Counted from the first letter of the stretch, positions 43,950 to 54,178 are shown. The stretch is DNA of 64,000 nucleotides from Pseudomonas sp. R28(2017) (GCF_002112505.1 NZ_NEHW01000001.1:124001-188000), one strand, 5' to 3'. The notes: generated by a model not told the origin, from the sequence alone. Numbers and translations: made by a program.

Positions 43950-44779
43950 AGCACGGGCCCTGCGCTGGTGGGTTGCACCAGGCGCTCGACGAAGAACTCA
44001 AGATGGCCGCGCGGGTTGGCAGGCAGCGGCCAGCTGTCGACCTTCTGCGCAATGGCCTTGAAGGCCAGGGCGCACTTGGAGCGCGGGAAGGCCTCATACA
44101 CCGCGCGCTGCTTCTGCACGGCCTTGCGCACGCTCTCGTCGTAGGGCACGGCGCCGACATATTGCAGGGCCACGTCAAGGAAGCGGTCGGTGACCTTGGT
44201 CAGCTTGGCGAACAGGTTGCGCCCTTCCTGCGGGCTCTGGGCCATGTTGGCCAGCACGCGGAAACGGTTCATGCCGTAGTCGCGGTTGAGCAGCTTGATC
44301 AGCGCGTAGGCGTCGGTGATCGAGGTCGGCTCGTCGCACACCACCAGCAGCACTTCCTGGGCCGCGCGCACGAAGCTGACTACCGAGTCACCAATACCCG
44401 CAGCGGTGTCGATGACCAGCACGTCAAGGTTGTCGCCGATCTCACTGAAGGCCTGGATCAGCCCGGCATGCTGGGCCGGGGCCAGGTGCACCATGCTCTG
44501 GGTACCAGAGGCAGCCGGCACGATGCGCACACCGCCCGGGCCCTGCAACAGCACATCGCGCAGCTCGCAGCGGCCCTCGATGACATCGGCCAGGGTGCGT
44601 TTCGGGGTAAGGCCCAGCAACACGTCGACATTGGCCAGGCCAAGGTCGGCGTCCAGCAACATCACCCGGCGGCCGAGTTCGGCCAGCGCCAGGGACAGGT
44701 TCACTGAAACGTTAGTCTTGCCGACGCCACCTTTGCCACCGGTGACGGCGATCACCTGTACGGGATGCATGCTACCCAT
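43946..44779 (-). CDS. fleN: flagellar number regulator FleN (FlhG)
   Basis: 277 residues, MinD/ParA-type ATPase with GGKGGVGKTNVSVNLSLAL and LDADLGLANVDVLLG. In pseudomonads it restrains FleQ and limits flagellar number. It lies in the conserved flhF-fleN-fliA order. Confidence 0.93.
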   Translation of the reverse strand: MGSMHPVQVIAVTGGKGGVGKTNVSVNLSLALAELGRRVMLLDADLGLANVDVLLGLTPKRTLADVIEGRCELRDVLLQGPGGVRIVPAASGTQSMVHLAPAQHAGLIQAFSEIGDNLDVLVIDTAAGIGDSVVSFVRAAQEVLLVVCDEPTSITDAYALIKLLNRDYGMNRFRVLANMAQSPQEGRNLFAKLTKVTDRFLDVALQYVGAVPYDESVRKAVQKQRAVYEAFPRSKCALAFKAIAQKVDSWPLPANPRGHLEFFVERLVQPTSAGPVL

Positions 44780-44872
44780 GTTCGTTGTTTACCTTGTCTC
44801 GCTTGGACCCAAGCCACACGCGGGGCGACACTGCCAGCCCCGGAATGTAGGTACTTTGCATACGCTTCATCC

Positions 44873-46180
44873 TCAACCTGCGCGCCGCGGGTTGTGGTAG
44901 AGATCAGCGAACATGTCGGCCATCGCCTCCTCGCTGGGCTCGTCCTGCAACTGCACGTTCACCGCACGGGTCACCAGCTGGTGCGGGCGCGGCAGGTGCA
45001 GGTCGTCAGGAATGCGCGGGCCATCGGTGAGGTAGGCCACGGGCAGTTCATGACTGATGGCCAGGCTCAGCACGTCGCCGAGGCTCGCCGTTTCATCGAG
45101 TTTGGTCAGGATGCAGCCGGCCAGGCCGCAGCGCTTGTAGCTGTGGTAGGCGGCGGTCAGCACCTGCTTCTGGCTGGTGGTGGCCAGCACCAGGTAGTTC
45201 TTCGCGGCAATGCCACGCCCGGCCAGGGTTTCCAGTTGCATGCGCAGGGCCGGGTCGCTGGCCTGCAGGCCGGCGGTATCGATCAGCACCACGCGCTTGC
45301 GCAGCAACGGCTCCAGCGCCGCAGCCAGCGACTGCCCCGGGTCGACATAGGTCACAGGCACGTTGAGGATGCGACCCAACGTCTTGAGCTGCTCCTGGGC
45401 GCCGATGCGGAAGCTGTCCATGCTCACCAGGGCCAGGTTCTGCGGGCCGTACTTGAGCACATAGCGCGCCGCCAGCTTGGCCAGGGTGGTGGTCTTGCCC
45501 ATGCCGGCCGGGCCGACCATGGCGATCACGCCACCCTCTTCGATCGGTTCGACCTGCGGCACTTCGATCATCCGCGCCAGGTGCGCCAGCAGCATCCGCC
45601 AGGCCTGGCGCGGCTCCTCGATCTCGCAGGTGAGGTCGAGCAGCTCGCGGGCGATCGGGCCGGACAGGCCGATGCGCTGCAGGCGGCGCCAAAGGTTGGC
45701 CTGGGCCGGCTTGCTGCCCTGCAGCTGGTTCCAGGCCAGCGAGCCGAGCTGCACTTCGAGCAGTTCACGCAGGCCCGACAGCTCCGAACGCATGGCGTCG
45801 AACAGGCGCGGGTCAACAGCCGGTTGCGCCGGCGCGGGCGCAGGGGCCGGCACATCGACGTGCGGTTCGATCAGCGGCTCGGCCGCTGTCAGCGACTGGC
45901 CGGCGAACAATTGGCGGTTGCCTTCGCTGGCCTCGGCGCGGTTGTCCAGCTCGGCCTGGGCCGTGGCGATGCGCGACTGGGTCTTGCGCAGCTCTTCTTC
46001 CAGCTCGGCATTGGGCACGCGCGGGGCCAACGCGGACAGCTTGTAGTCCAGCGCGGCGGTCAGTTCGACACCACCGGCAATGCGGCGGTTGCCGATGATG
46101 GCGGCATCGGAGCCCAGCTCATCACGGACCAGCTTCATGGCCTGACGCATATCGGCGGCGAAAAAACGCTTGACTTGCAT
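44873..46180 (-). CDS. flhF: flagellar placement GTPase FlhF
   Basis: 435 residues. N-terminal domain MQVKRFFAADMRQAMKLVRD, a disordered Pro/Ala linker, then an SRP-type GTPase with G1 GPAGMGKTTTLAKLAARY, DTAGLQ and TKLDE. It marks the pole for flagellar assembly. Twelve bases after flhA. Confidence 0.93.
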   Translation of the reverse strand: MQVKRFFAADMRQAMKLVRDELGSDAAIIGNRRIAGGVELTAALDYKLSALAPRVPNAELEEELRKTQSRIATAQAELDNRAEASEGNRQLFAGQSLTAAEPLIEPHVDVPAPAPAPAQPAVDPRLFDAMRSELSGLRELLEVQLGSLAWNQLQGSKPAQANLWRRLQRIGLSGPIARELLDLTCEIEEPRQAWRMLLAHLARMIEVPQVEPIEEGGVIAMVGPAGMGKTTTLAKLAARYVLKYGPQNLALVSMDSFRIGAQEQLKTLGRILNVPVTYVDPGQSLAAALEPLLRKRVVLIDTAGLQASDPALRMQLETLAGRGIAAKNYLVLATTSQKQVLTAAYHSYKRCGLAGCILTKLDETASLGDVLSLAISHELPVAYLTDGPRIPDDLHLPRPHQLVTRAVNVQLQDEPSEEAMADMFADLYHNPRRAG

Positions 46181-46191
46181 AACCCACTACC

Positions 46192-48321
46192 TCAGCCGTT
46201 GGGGCCCACTGTGGCAACGATGGTGACTTGCTTGTTATCCGGTATTTCCTGATACGCCAGAACATGCAAATTCGGTACAGCCAGGCGGCCGAAGCGCGAC
46301 AGCATGGCACGGATCGGGCCAGCTACCAGGAGAATGGCCGGCTGGCCTTGCATTTCCTGGCGCTGGCAGGCGTCGATCAACGAACGCTGCAGCTTTTCGG
46401 CCATGCTCGGCTCAAGAAGAACACCGTCTTCCTGACCTTGCCCGGCCCTTTGCAAACTATTGAGCAAGATCTGTTCCAACCTTGGCTCAAGCGTGATCAC
46501 AGGCAGCTCGGACTCAACGCCGACAATGCTTTGGACGATGGCACGACACAATCCGACGCGCACCGCCGCCACCAGCGCGGCGGTATCTTGACTCTTGCTG
46601 GCGTTGTTGGCGATGGCCTCGGCAATGCTGCGAATGTCACGCACCGGCACTTGCTCGGACAACAACGCTTGCAGGACCTTGAGCAGCCCCGACAAGGAAA
46701 TGACACCGGGCACCAGCTCTTCTGCAAGTTTAGGCGAAGCCTTGGACAATACCTGCAACAGCTGCTGAACCTCTTCATGGCCGATCAGCTCATGGCAGTG
46801 CTTCTGCAGGATCTGGTTGAGGTGGGTGGCAACCACGGTACTGGCGTCGACCACGGTGTAACCCAGCGACTGCGCCTGGGCGCGCTGGCCCACGTCGACC
46901 CACACCGCCTCCAGGCCGAACGCCGGGTCGCGCGCGGCGATGCCGTTGAGGGCGCCGAACACCTGGCCGGGGTTGATCGCAAGCTCGCGGTCCGGGTAGA
47001 TCTCGGCCTCGGCGAGGATCACCCCCATCAGGGTCAGGCGATAGGCACTGGGCTGCAGGTCGAGGTTGTCACGGATGTGCACGGTCGGCATGAGGAAGCC
47101 CAGGTCCTGGGACAGCTTCTTGCGCACCCCCTTGATCCGCGCCAGCAGCTGGCCACCCTGGTTGCGGTCGACCAGCGGAATCAGCCGGTAACCGACTTCC
47201 AGGCCGATCATGTCGATCGGCGTGACGTCGTCCCAGCCCAGCTCCTTGGTCTCCAGTGCGCGCTGCGGCGACGGCAGCAGGTCCTGCTGGCGCTGCGCCT
47301 CCTTCTGCGCTTCGAGCTTGGCCTTCTGCTGCTTCTTCCACACCAGGTAGGCACCGCCCCCGGCCAGCAGGCCGAGGCTGAGGAAGGCGATGTGCGGCAT
47401 GCCCGGGACCAGGCCCATGATGATCATCAGCGCCGCAGACACCCCCAGCGCCTTGGGCGAGTCGAACATCTGGCGGTTGATCAGCTTGCCCATGTCCTCG
47501 GAGCCCGAGGCACGGGTGACCATGATCGCGGCAGCGGTGGACAGCAGCAGCGATGGCAATTGCGCCACCAAACCGTCACCGATGGTCAGCAAGGCGTAGA
47601 CCTTGCCCGCATCGCTGAACGACATGTTGTGTTGCAGCATACCGATCAGCATGCCGCCGATCAGGTTGATGAACAGGATCAGCAGGCCGGCGATGGCGTC
47701 ACCGCGGACGAACTTGCTGGCACCGTCCATCGAACCGTAGAACTCGGCCTCCTGGGCCACCTCGGCACGGCGTGACTTGGCCTGGGCCTGGTCGATCAGG
47801 CCGGCGTTGAGGTCGGCATCGATGGCCATCTGCTTGCCGGGCATGGCGTCGAGGGTGAAGCGCGCGCTCACCTCGGAAATACGCCCGGCACCTTTGGTCA
47901 CCACCACGAAGTTGATGATCATGAGGATGGCGAATACCACCGCACCGACCACGTAGTTGCCGCCGATCACCACCTCGCCGAAGGCCTGGATCACCTTACC
48001 GGCAGCGCCGTGGCCTTCCTGGCCGTGGAGCATGACCACGCGGGTGGACGCCACGTTCAGCGCCAGGCGCAGCAAGGTCGCCACCAGCAGGATGGTGGGG
48101 AACGCGGCGAAGTCCAGCGGGCGCAGGGCGTACACGCAGACCAGCAGGACCACGATCGACAGGGCGATGTTGAAGGTGAAGAACACGTCCAGCAGGAACG
48201 GCGGTATCGGCAACATCATCATTGCCAACATCACCAGCAGCAGCAACGGCACACCCAGGTTGCCCCGGCCGAGCCCGGCCAGGTTGTTGCGGGCGTTGCT
48301 GATTAACTGAGTGCGATCCAC
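46192..48321 (-). CDS. flhA: flagellar export gate protein FlhA
   Basis: 709 residues from a GTG at 48321 (VDRTQLISNARNNLAGLGRG), preceded by AAGAGGA. The frame is open to 48393 but that start would lie on the sigma-54 promoter. Eight membrane helices with the FHIPEP-type GAGRISEVSARFTLDAMPGK region, then a cytoplasmic domain that docks substrates and chaperones. Length matches the family. Confidence 0.94.
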   Translation of the reverse strand: MDRTQLISNARNNLAGLGRGNLGVPLLLLVMLAMMMLPIPPFLLDVFFTFNIALSIVVLLVCVYALRPLDFAAFPTILLVATLLRLALNVASTRVVMLHGQEGHGAAGKVIQAFGEVVIGGNYVVGAVVFAILMIINFVVVTKGAGRISEVSARFTLDAMPGKQMAIDADLNAGLIDQAQAKSRRAEVAQEAEFYGSMDGASKFVRGDAIAGLLILFINLIGGMLIGMLQHNMSFSDAGKVYALLTIGDGLVAQLPSLLLSTAAAIMVTRASGSEDMGKLINRQMFDSPKALGVSAALMIIMGLVPGMPHIAFLSLGLLAGGGAYLVWKKQQKAKLEAQKEAQRQQDLLPSPQRALETKELGWDDVTPIDMIGLEVGYRLIPLVDRNQGGQLLARIKGVRKKLSQDLGFLMPTVHIRDNLDLQPSAYRLTLMGVILAEAEIYPDRELAINPGQVFGALNGIAARDPAFGLEAVWVDVGQRAQAQSLGYTVVDASTVVATHLNQILQKHCHELIGHEEVQQLLQVLSKASPKLAEELVPGVISLSGLLKVLQALLSEQVPVRDIRSIAEAIANNASKSQDTAALVAAVRVGLCRAIVQSIVGVESELPVITLEPRLEQILLNSLQRAGQGQEDGVLLEPSMAEKLQRSLIDACQRQEMQGQPAILLVAGPIRAMLSRFGRLAVPNLHVLAYQEIPDNKQVTIVATVGPNG

Positions 48322-48376
48322 CGCGAGTCCTCTTGATGCAAAACTTTGACGCCCAAGGGGCGCTTGGGCGTGGCTC

Positions 48377-48393
48377 TGCAAGAAGCCTTCCAA
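48377..48393 (-). promoter_or_regulatory. sigma-54 type promoter of flhA
   Basis: On the minus strand TTGGAAGGCTTCTTGCA, with GG and GC separated by exactly ten bases, close to TTGGCAC-N5-TTGCA. The -12 GC lies about 57 bases before the GTG. A gcccaag/cttgggc hairpin sits in the leader. Confidence 0.7.
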
Positions 48394-48422
48394 CTTTGCT
48401 CGGCTATGGATTTATGTTGCCC

Positions 48423-48527
48423 GTGCCGGCCTCTTCGCGGGCATGCCCGCTCCCACAGAGATGCCACAAGGCCTGAGTGCACGCTGTACCTGTGGGAGCG
48501 GGCGAGCCCGCGAAGAGGCCGGCACAG
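48423..48527. repeat. inverted REP pair (BIME) between flhB and flhA
   Basis: Two facing REP units, gccggcctcttcgcgggc ... gcccgctcccaca and the reverse, with about 40 bases between. The pair lies directly after flhB and before the flhA promoter. Confidence 0.88.
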
Positions 48528-48534
48528 GCTGGAA

Positions 48535-49677
48535 TCAGTTGTCGCGGCGTAGATCAGACGGAATCGGCAGGTCTTCCTTGAGCGGCTCTGGCCGCTTGCC
48601 CTTGCCGGAGCGGTACTGGCGAATCTGGAACACGTAGGCCAGCACCTGTGCCACTGCCAGATACAGCCCCGCGGGAATTTCCCCTTCGACCTCGGTGGAG
48701 TAGTAGATCGCCCGCGCCAGCGCCGGCGACTCGAGGATCTGCACCTTGTGCTCCACGCCGATCTCGCGAATCTTCAAGGCGATGAAGTCGGTACCCTTGG
48801 CCACCAGCAGCGGCGCCACGCCCCCCTTCTCCGGGTCGTACTGCAGGGCCACGGCATAGTGGGTCGGGTTGGTGATGATCACATCGGCCTCGGGCACGGC
48901 AGCCATCATGCGCCGCTGCGACACCTCGCGCTGCAGCTGCCGGATGCGCTGCTTGACCTCAGGCTTGCCTTCGCTGTCCTTGTACTCGTCCTTGATCTCC
49001 TGCTTGGTCATCTTCAGCTTCTTGTGGGTCTGCCACAGCTGGAACGGCACGTCCGCCGCGGCAATCAGCAGCAGCCCGGCCGCCATCCACAGGGCGCTCC
49101 AGCCAACCACCTGGACACTGTGGATGATCGCCTGCTCCAGAGGCTCGTTGGCAATCGCCAGCAGCGCCTGGCGATCATTGCCCAACACCACCAGGGCAAC
49201 GATCAGGATCACGAAAAACTTGGCCATCGCCTTCAGCAACTCAGTCAGCGAGTTCAGCGAAAACATCCGCTTGATCCCCGACAGCGGGTTCATCCGGCTG
49301 AACTTGGGCTGCAAGAGGCTGGCAGAAAAGACGAACCCGCCAAGGACAATGGGCGACACGAACGCAATCAGGAACAGCAGCAGCAGAATCGGCTGCACCG
49401 CCCAGATGGCCATCTTGCCCGAGGCCAGCAGAAACAGCCCCATGGAACGCTCGTCGGTGATCACCTCGCGCGTCAGCGAGAAGTTCAGCTGCATCAACGC
49501 CATCAGTGTTTGAGCCAAGTTGCCGCCAAATGCCAGCAAGGCACCTGCGCCGGCAAGGGTCGACGCCACCGTGTTCAGTTCCTTGGAACGGGCAATCTCA
49601 CCTTTTTCGCGCGCATCGCGCTTGCGCTTGTCGGTGGGTTCTTCCGTCTTGTCCTGACCGCTCTCGCTTTCAGCCAT
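48535..49677 (-). CDS. flhB: flagellar export switch protein FlhB
   Basis: 380 residues. A charged N-terminus (TEEPTDKRKRDAREKGEIAR), four membrane helices, and the autocleaving VIITNPTHYAVAL in the cytoplasmic domain. It changes export from rod/hook to filament substrates on contact with FliK. Last gene of the fliL-flhB operon, 2 bases after fliR. Confidence 0.94.
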   Translation of the reverse strand: MAESESGQDKTEEPTDKRKRDAREKGEIARSKELNTVASTLAGAGALLAFGGNLAQTLMALMQLNFSLTREVITDERSMGLFLLASGKMAIWAVQPILLLLFLIAFVSPIVLGGFVFSASLLQPKFSRMNPLSGIKRMFSLNSLTELLKAMAKFFVILIVALVVLGNDRQALLAIANEPLEQAIIHSVQVVGWSALWMAAGLLLIAAADVPFQLWQTHKKLKMTKQEIKDEYKDSEGKPEVKQRIRQLQREVSQRRMMAAVPEADVIITNPTHYAVALQYDPEKGGVAPLLVAKGTDFIALKIREIGVEHKVQILESPALARAIYYSTEVEGEIPAGLYLAVAQVLAYVFQIRQYRSGKGKRPEPLKEDLPIPSDLRRDN

Positions 49678-49679
49678 GC

Positions 49680-50456
49680 TCAGCGCGCCCTTGCCAGCTC
49701 ACGAAGCCACTGCAACGCCTCACTGGCCAACGTCTGGTAGTGAGAAAGGATATCGGCCAGGCCGATCCAGAAGATGGCCATGCCCAACACCAGGGTCAGC
49801 GGGAAGCCGATGGAGAAGATATTCAACTGGGGCGCTGCGCGGGTCATCACGCCAAAGGCGATGTTCACCACCAACAGGGCGGCGATGGCCGGCAGGATCA
49901 GCAACAGGCCGGCGCCGAACACCCAGCTCAGGCGACCGGCCATCTCCCAGAAGTGGTTGACTATCAGGGCGTTGCCCACCGGCAAGGTGGTGAAGCTTTC
50001 GGTCAACACCTCGAAGACCACCAGGTGGCCGTTCATCAGCAAGAACAGCACACTCACCAGCATGGTCATGAACTGGCTGACCACTGCCACGTTGACCCCG
50101 TTGGCCGGGTCGACCATCGAGGCGAAGGCCATGCCCATCTGCACGGCGACGATCTGCCCGGCGATGACGAACGCCTGGAACAGCATCTGCAGCGAGAAGC
50201 CGAACAACGCGCCGACGATGACCTGCTCACCACACAACAGCAGGCCGCGCAGGCTCAGCGGGTCGAATTGCGGCAGCGGCGGCAGTGCCGGCACGATCAC
50301 CACGGTGATCGCCACGGCAACGTACAGACGGATACGCGCAGGCAGCATGCGCGTGCCGAAGATAGGCATGGTCATCAACACCGCCGTTACCCGGAACAGC
50401 GGCAGGATGAAGGTGGCGACCCAGGTGCCGATCTGCGCGTCGGTCAGCTCCAGCAT
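49680..50456 (-). CDS. fliR: flagellar export gate protein FliR
   Basis: 258 residues with about six membrane helices, starting MLELTDAQIGTWVATFILPL. Component of the FliPQR export pore. Seven bases separate it from fliQ. Confidence 0.93.
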   Translation of the reverse strand: MLELTDAQIGTWVATFILPLFRVTAVLMTMPIFGTRMLPARIRLYVAVAITVVIVPALPPLPQFDPLSLRGLLLCGEQVIVGALFGFSLQMLFQAFVIAGQIVAVQMGMAFASMVDPANGVNVAVVSQFMTMLVSVLFLLMNGHLVVFEVLTESFTTLPVGNALIVNHFWEMAGRLSWVFGAGLLLILPAIAALLVVNIAFGVMTRAAPQLNIFSIGFPLTLVLGMAIFWIGLADILSHYQTLASEALQWLRELARAR

Positions 50457-50463
50457 GGCAGGC

Positions 50464-50733
50464 TCAACCGATCAGCTGCGGGATGCTGGTGTACAGGCCG
50501 GTGATGTACTCCATGAACTTCTGCACCAGCCAGGGCCCGGCCACGATCAGCGTGACCAGCATCACCAGCAGACGCGGGAGAAAGCTCAAGGTCTGTTCGT
50601 TGATCTGGGTGGCGGCCTGGAACATCGCCACCACCAGGCCGACCAGCAGGCTCGGCACCACCAGGATGGCCACCATCAAGGTCGTCAGCCACAGCGCGTC
50701 ACGGAACAGGTCGACAGCTACTTCAGGTGTCAT
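50464..50733 (-). CDS. fliQ: flagellar export gate protein FliQ
   Basis: 89 residues, two membrane helices, MTPEVAVDLFRDALWLTTLM onward, with the usual ATQINEQTLSFLPRLL loop. Part of the FliPQR pore. Confidence 0.94.
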   Translation of the reverse strand: MTPEVAVDLFRDALWLTTLMVAILVVPSLLVGLVVAMFQAATQINEQTLSFLPRLLVMLVTLIVAGPWLVQKFMEYITGLYTSIPQLIG

Positions 50734-50754
50734 GCGAGGGCTCTCCTTGCAGCG

Positions 50755-51534
50755 TCAGACGCCGCCGAAACTGCCGGCCAGGGTACCCATGATCAGCGCC
50801 CAGCCATCGACCAGGACAAACAGCATGATCTTGAACGGCAGCGAGATGATCAACGGCGACAGCATCATCATACCCATGGCCATCAGCACACTGGCCACCA
50901 CCATGTCGATGATCAGGAACGGGATGAAGATCATGAAGCCGATCTGGAACGCGGTTTTCAGCTCCGAGGTGACGAACGCCGGCACCAGGATCGTCAGCGG
51001 CACCTGATCGGGGCCGGCGATGTCGGTGCGCTTGGACAGGCGCATGAACAGGTCGAGGTCACTCTGCCGGGTCTGTGCCAGCATGAAGTCCTTGAGCGGC
51101 CCCTGGGCCTTTTCGATGGCCTGCTGGGCCGTCATCTTCTCGCTCAGATAGGGCTGCAAGGCATCCTGGTTCACCCGGTCGAACACCGGCGCCATGATGA
51201 ACATCGTCAGGAACAGCGCCATGCCGGTCAGCACCTGGTTCGACGGCGTCTGCTGCAGGCCCAGGGCCTGGCGCAGGATCGAGAACACGATGATGATCCG
51301 GGTGAAGCTGGTCATCAGGATGACGAACGCTGGAATGAAGCTCAGCGCCGTCATGATCAGCAGGATCTGCAGGCTGACCGAATACTCCTGCTGCCCGTCC
51401 GCGGTGTTGGTCAGGGTAATGGCCGGAATCGACAACGGGTCGGCGGCCAGGGCCAGCGGCGCAGCCAGCAGCAGGGCGAGTGGCAACACGGTGCTCAACG
51501 CGTTTTTCAACAGCAGGCGCAAGGCGCGGCTCAT
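50755..51534 (-). CDS. fliP: flagellar export gate protein FliP
   Basis: 259 residues from ATG 51534. A cleavable signal peptide (ending near SALAADPL) and four helices; conserved [20 protein letters not shown] and [20 protein letters not shown]. Core of the FliPQR pore. The start overlaps the fliO stop as TGATG; a GTG one codon earlier is possible. Confidence 0.94.
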   Translation of the reverse strand: MSRALRLLLKNALSTVLPLALLLAAPLALAADPLSIPAITLTNTADGQQEYSVSLQILLIMTALSFIPAFVILMTSFTRIIIVFSILRQALGLQQTPSNQVLTGMALFLTMFIMAPVFDRVNQDALQPYLSEKMTAQQAIEKAQGPLKDFMLAQTRQSDLDLFMRLSKRTDIAGPDQVPLTILVPAFVTSELKTAFQIGFMIFIPFLIIDMVVASVLMAMGMMMLSPLIISLPFKIMLFVLVDGWALIMGTLAGSFGGV

Positions 51535-51992
51535 CACTTCTTGTCCTTCTGATCCTTGCCCATCAGCTCCATCAGGCGCTGGGCAAACTCCGGCGTCGCC
51601 TGGCGGGCGCTGGCGGGTACTTCGACAGGTTCGGCCAGCACGTGCAAAGCCTCGATGCTGCCTGGGGTGTGGCCGATGAGGATCTGCGCCTTGCCAACCT
51701 GCACCAGCAACAGCCGGTCACGCGGGCCGATGGCGCGGCTGCCGACGATCTCGATCACCTGCCCGCCCTTGGGCGTGGCGCCCTGCATGCGGCGCAGTAC
51801 CCAGGCGAGGAAGAAGATCAGCCCCACCACCAGCAACAGGCCGAACACCATCTGCGCCAGCTGCCCGCCAAGGCTGCCGGGCGCAGCGGCCGGCGCCGCA
51901 ACCGGGCTGGCGGCAGGCGTGGCAGCGGCGATGGCCACTTCACTGGCCAGCAGCGCGGCCAAGGCCATCACGGCCCGCATCGTGCCCTTCAC
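51534..51992 (-). CDS. fliO: flagellar assembly protein FliO
   Basis: 152 residues from a GTG at 51992 that follows the fliN stop directly; ATG 51980 is an alternative. A signal-like helix, an Ala/Pro linker, one membrane helix (about 45-65) and a small beta domain ([20 protein letters not shown]). FliO assists FliP assembly. Confidence 0.9.
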   Translation of the reverse strand: MKGTMRAVMALAALLASEVAIAAATPAASPVAAPAAAPGSLGGQLAQMVFGLLLVVGLIFFLAWVLRRMQGATPKGGQVIEIVGSRAIGPRDRLLLVQVGKAQILIGHTPGSIEALHVLAEPVEVPASARQATPEFAQRLMELMGKDQKDKK

Positions 51993-52457
51993 TCAGCGCA
52001 GCTTCTTGATGCGTTCGCTGGGGCTGATCACGTCGGTCAGGCGGATGCCGAACTTCTCGTTGACCACGACCACTTCGCCATGGGCGATCAGCGTGCCGTT
52101 GACCAGCACATCGAGCGGCTCACCGGCCAGGCGGTCGAGCTCGATCACCGAGCCCTGGTTGAGTTGCAGCAGGTTGCGAATATTGATTTCGGTGCTGCCC
52201 ACTTCCATGGAGATGTTCACCGGAATGTCCAGGATCACATCCAGGTTCGGCCCTTCCAGGCTGACGTTCTCGTTCGGCCGCGGGGAGCTGGCGAACTCTT
52301 CCATCGGCAGGCGGCCGGCACCAGGCTTGCCGCTGTCACCGGCGAGCAACGCGTCGATGTCGGACTGGCCGGCATCACCGGTTTCTTCCAGAGCCGCAGC
52401 CCACTCATCGGCCAGGGCCTGGCCTTCCGCGGAAGTGATCTCGTTTTCGTTAGCCAT
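51993..52457 (-). CDS. fliN: flagellar C-ring protein FliN
   Basis: 154 residues from ATG 52457 with GAGGA just ahead; the frame opens six codons earlier without an ATG. An acidic disordered N-terminus and a C-terminal SpoA domain (ILDIPVNISMEVGSTEINIR, later ELDRLAGEPLDVLVNG). Part of the rotor switch. Confidence 0.94.
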   Translation of the reverse strand: MANENEITSAEGQALADEWAAALEETGDAGQSDIDALLAGDSGKPGAGRLPMEEFASSPRPNENVSLEGPNLDVILDIPVNISMEVGSTEINIRNLLQLNQGSVIELDRLAGEPLDVLVNGTLIAHGEVVVVNEKFGIRLTDVISPSERIKKLR

Positions 52458-52504
52458 GATGTCCTCGACAGGCATTCAATTCGTGAAGAGCGACCGGCAC
52501 GCCG

Positions 52505-53473
52505 TCAGCGGCGTTCGATCGGGTCAATGATCTGCAGGGCCAGGTTGCCCTTGTGCGAGCCCAGGCGCGCCTTGAACGACGGCACGCCATTGGCGCGCAG
52601 TACCAGGTGCTCGGGCAGCTCCACCGGGATCACGTCGCCGGCCTGCATGTGCAGGATGTCGCGCAGTTTCAACTGGCGGCGGGCAACCGTGGCGGTCAGC
52701 GGCACGGAAACGTCCAGCACGTCCTCGCGCAGGGCCTTGACCCAACGCTCGTCCTGGTCATCGAGGTCGGACTGGAAGCCGGCATCGAGCATCTCCCGCA
52801 CCGGCTCGATCATCGAATACGGCATGGTTACATGCAGGTCGCCACCGCCGCCGTCCAGTTCGATATGGAAGGTCGACACCACCACCGCCTCGCTCGGGCC
52901 GACGATGTTGGCCATCGCCGGGTTGACCTCAGAGTTCATGTACTCGAAGTTGACCGGCATGATCGCCTGCCACGCTTCCTTGAGGTCGACGAAGCACTGG
53001 TCCAATACCATGCGCACCACGCGCAGCTCGGTGGGGGTGAATTCACGGCCCTCGATCTTGGCGTGACGGCCGTCACCGCCAAAGAAGTTGTCCACCAGCT
53101 TGAACACCAGCTTGGCGTCGAGAATGAACAGCGCGGTGCCACGCAGCGGCTTGATCTTGACCAGGTTGAGGCTGGTCGGCACGTACAGCGAATGCACGTA
53201 CTCGCCGAACTTCATCACCTGCACGCCGCCCACCGCCACATCGGCCGAACGCCGCAGGAGGTTGAACATGCTGATGCGGGTGTAACGGGCAAACCGCTCG
53301 TTGATCATTTCCAGGGTCGGCATGCGACCGCGCACGATCCGATCCTGGCTGGTCAGGTCGTAGCTTTTGATGCTGCCCGGCTCGGCAACGCTCTCGGTCT
53401 GTACCAGCCCATCGTCGACGCCATGCAACAGGGCATCGATCTCATCCTGGGACAGCAGGTCCTGTACGGCCAT
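52505..53473 (-). CDS. fliM: flagellar C-ring protein FliM
   Basis: 322 residues. The N-terminal CheY-binding helix MAVQDLLSQDEIDALLHGVD, a central CheC-like domain (GGxMF-equivalent GGDGRHAKIEGREFTPTEL), and a C-terminal SpoA domain. It couples CheY-P to rotor direction. Confidence 0.95.
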   Translation of the reverse strand: MAVQDLLSQDEIDALLHGVDDGLVQTESVAEPGSIKSYDLTSQDRIVRGRMPTLEMINERFARYTRISMFNLLRRSADVAVGGVQVMKFGEYVHSLYVPTSLNLVKIKPLRGTALFILDAKLVFKLVDNFFGGDGRHAKIEGREFTPTELRVVRMVLDQCFVDLKEAWQAIMPVNFEYMNSEVNPAMANIVGPSEAVVVSTFHIELDGGGGDLHVTMPYSMIEPVREMLDAGFQSDLDDQDERWVKALREDVLDVSVPLTATVARRQLKLRDILHMQAGDVIPVELPEHLVLRANGVPSFKARLGSHKGNLALQIIDPIERR

Positions 53474-53482
53474 TGCGGACTC

Positions 53483-53980
53483 CTACTGCAATACGAAATT
53501 GGTGAACAGCAGCTGGTCGACCACCGGCTTGCCGACTTCCTTCTGCGCCACTTCCTGAACCACCGCGGTGGCTTTCTGACGCAGCATTTCCTGGCCCACC
53601 GAACTGGCCGCCAGGGTGTCGAAGCCCTGCCCGGAGAACATCATCACCAGGTTGTTGCGGATCACCGGCATGTGCACCGCCAGTGCGTCCAGGTCAGCCT
53701 GGCTACGGCCTTGCATGGTGATGCTCAGCTGCATGTAGCGCTGGCGGCCGTTCTGGTTGAAGTTGACCACGAAGGCGGGGGCCAGCGGCACGTAAATCGC
53801 GGGCGCCTTGACGTTGGTAGCGGCCGCTTCCGGGGCGGGCGCCGATTCACTCTTGTGCATGATGAACCAGGTGGCACCGACCGACAGGCCGACCGCCAGC
53901 AACAGGGCCAGCACCAGCAGCAGGATCAGCTTGAGTTTGCCTTTTGCGGCGGGGTCTTTCACTGCGTCGCTCTTCGCCAT
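53483..53980 (-). CDS. fliL: flagellar basal-body protein FliL
   Basis: 165 residues. One membrane helix (about 18-38, LILLLVLALLLAVGLSVGAT) and a periplasmic stomatin-like domain. It supports stator function. First gene of fliLMNOPQR-flhB, about 50 bases after a sigma-54 promoter. Confidence 0.92.
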   Translation of the reverse strand: MAKSDAVKDPAAKGKLKLILLLVLALLLAVGLSVGATWFIMHKSESAPAPEAAATNVKAPAIYVPLAPAFVVNFNQNGRQRYMQLSITMQGRSQADLDALAVHMPVIRNNLVMMFSGQGFDTLAASSVGQEMLRQKATAVVQEVAQKEVGKPVVDQLLFTNFVLQ

Positions 53981-54030
53981 GCCAATAATCCGTCGTCCAT
54001 CGGGGTTTCAAAGGAGGATGACGTGGCTTG

Positions 54031-54046
54031 AGCAAGTGTTATGCCA
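54031..54046 (-). promoter_or_regulatory. sigma-54 type promoter of the fliL operon
   Basis: On the minus strand TGGCATAACACTTGCT, GG and GC ten bases apart, near-consensus to TGGCAC-N5-TTGCT. It lies about 50 bases before the fliL ATG, with AAGGAGG-like sequence between. Confidence 0.75.
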
Positions 54047-54069
54047 GATTTGTCAGGATGTGTTTTTCC

Positions 54070-54178
54070 TGTACCGGCCTCTTCGCGGGCTCGCCCGCTC
54101 CCACAGGCCCTACGCCGCCTTCACGGCTTGTGAAATACCTGTGGGAGCGGGCGAGCCCGCGAAGAGGCCGGTACAGCC
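54070..54178. repeat. inverted REP pair (BIME) between fliK and fliL
   Basis: Facing units gtaccggcctcttcgcgggc and the reverse, about 40 bases apart, between the fliK stop and the fliL promoter. Likely separates the two transcripts. Confidence 0.88.

Noticed and set aside
46192..48393. flhA starting at 48393
   Set aside because: The extra 24 codons overlap the sigma-54-like promoter, and the GTG at 48321 with AAGAGGA gives the usual FlhA N-terminus and length.
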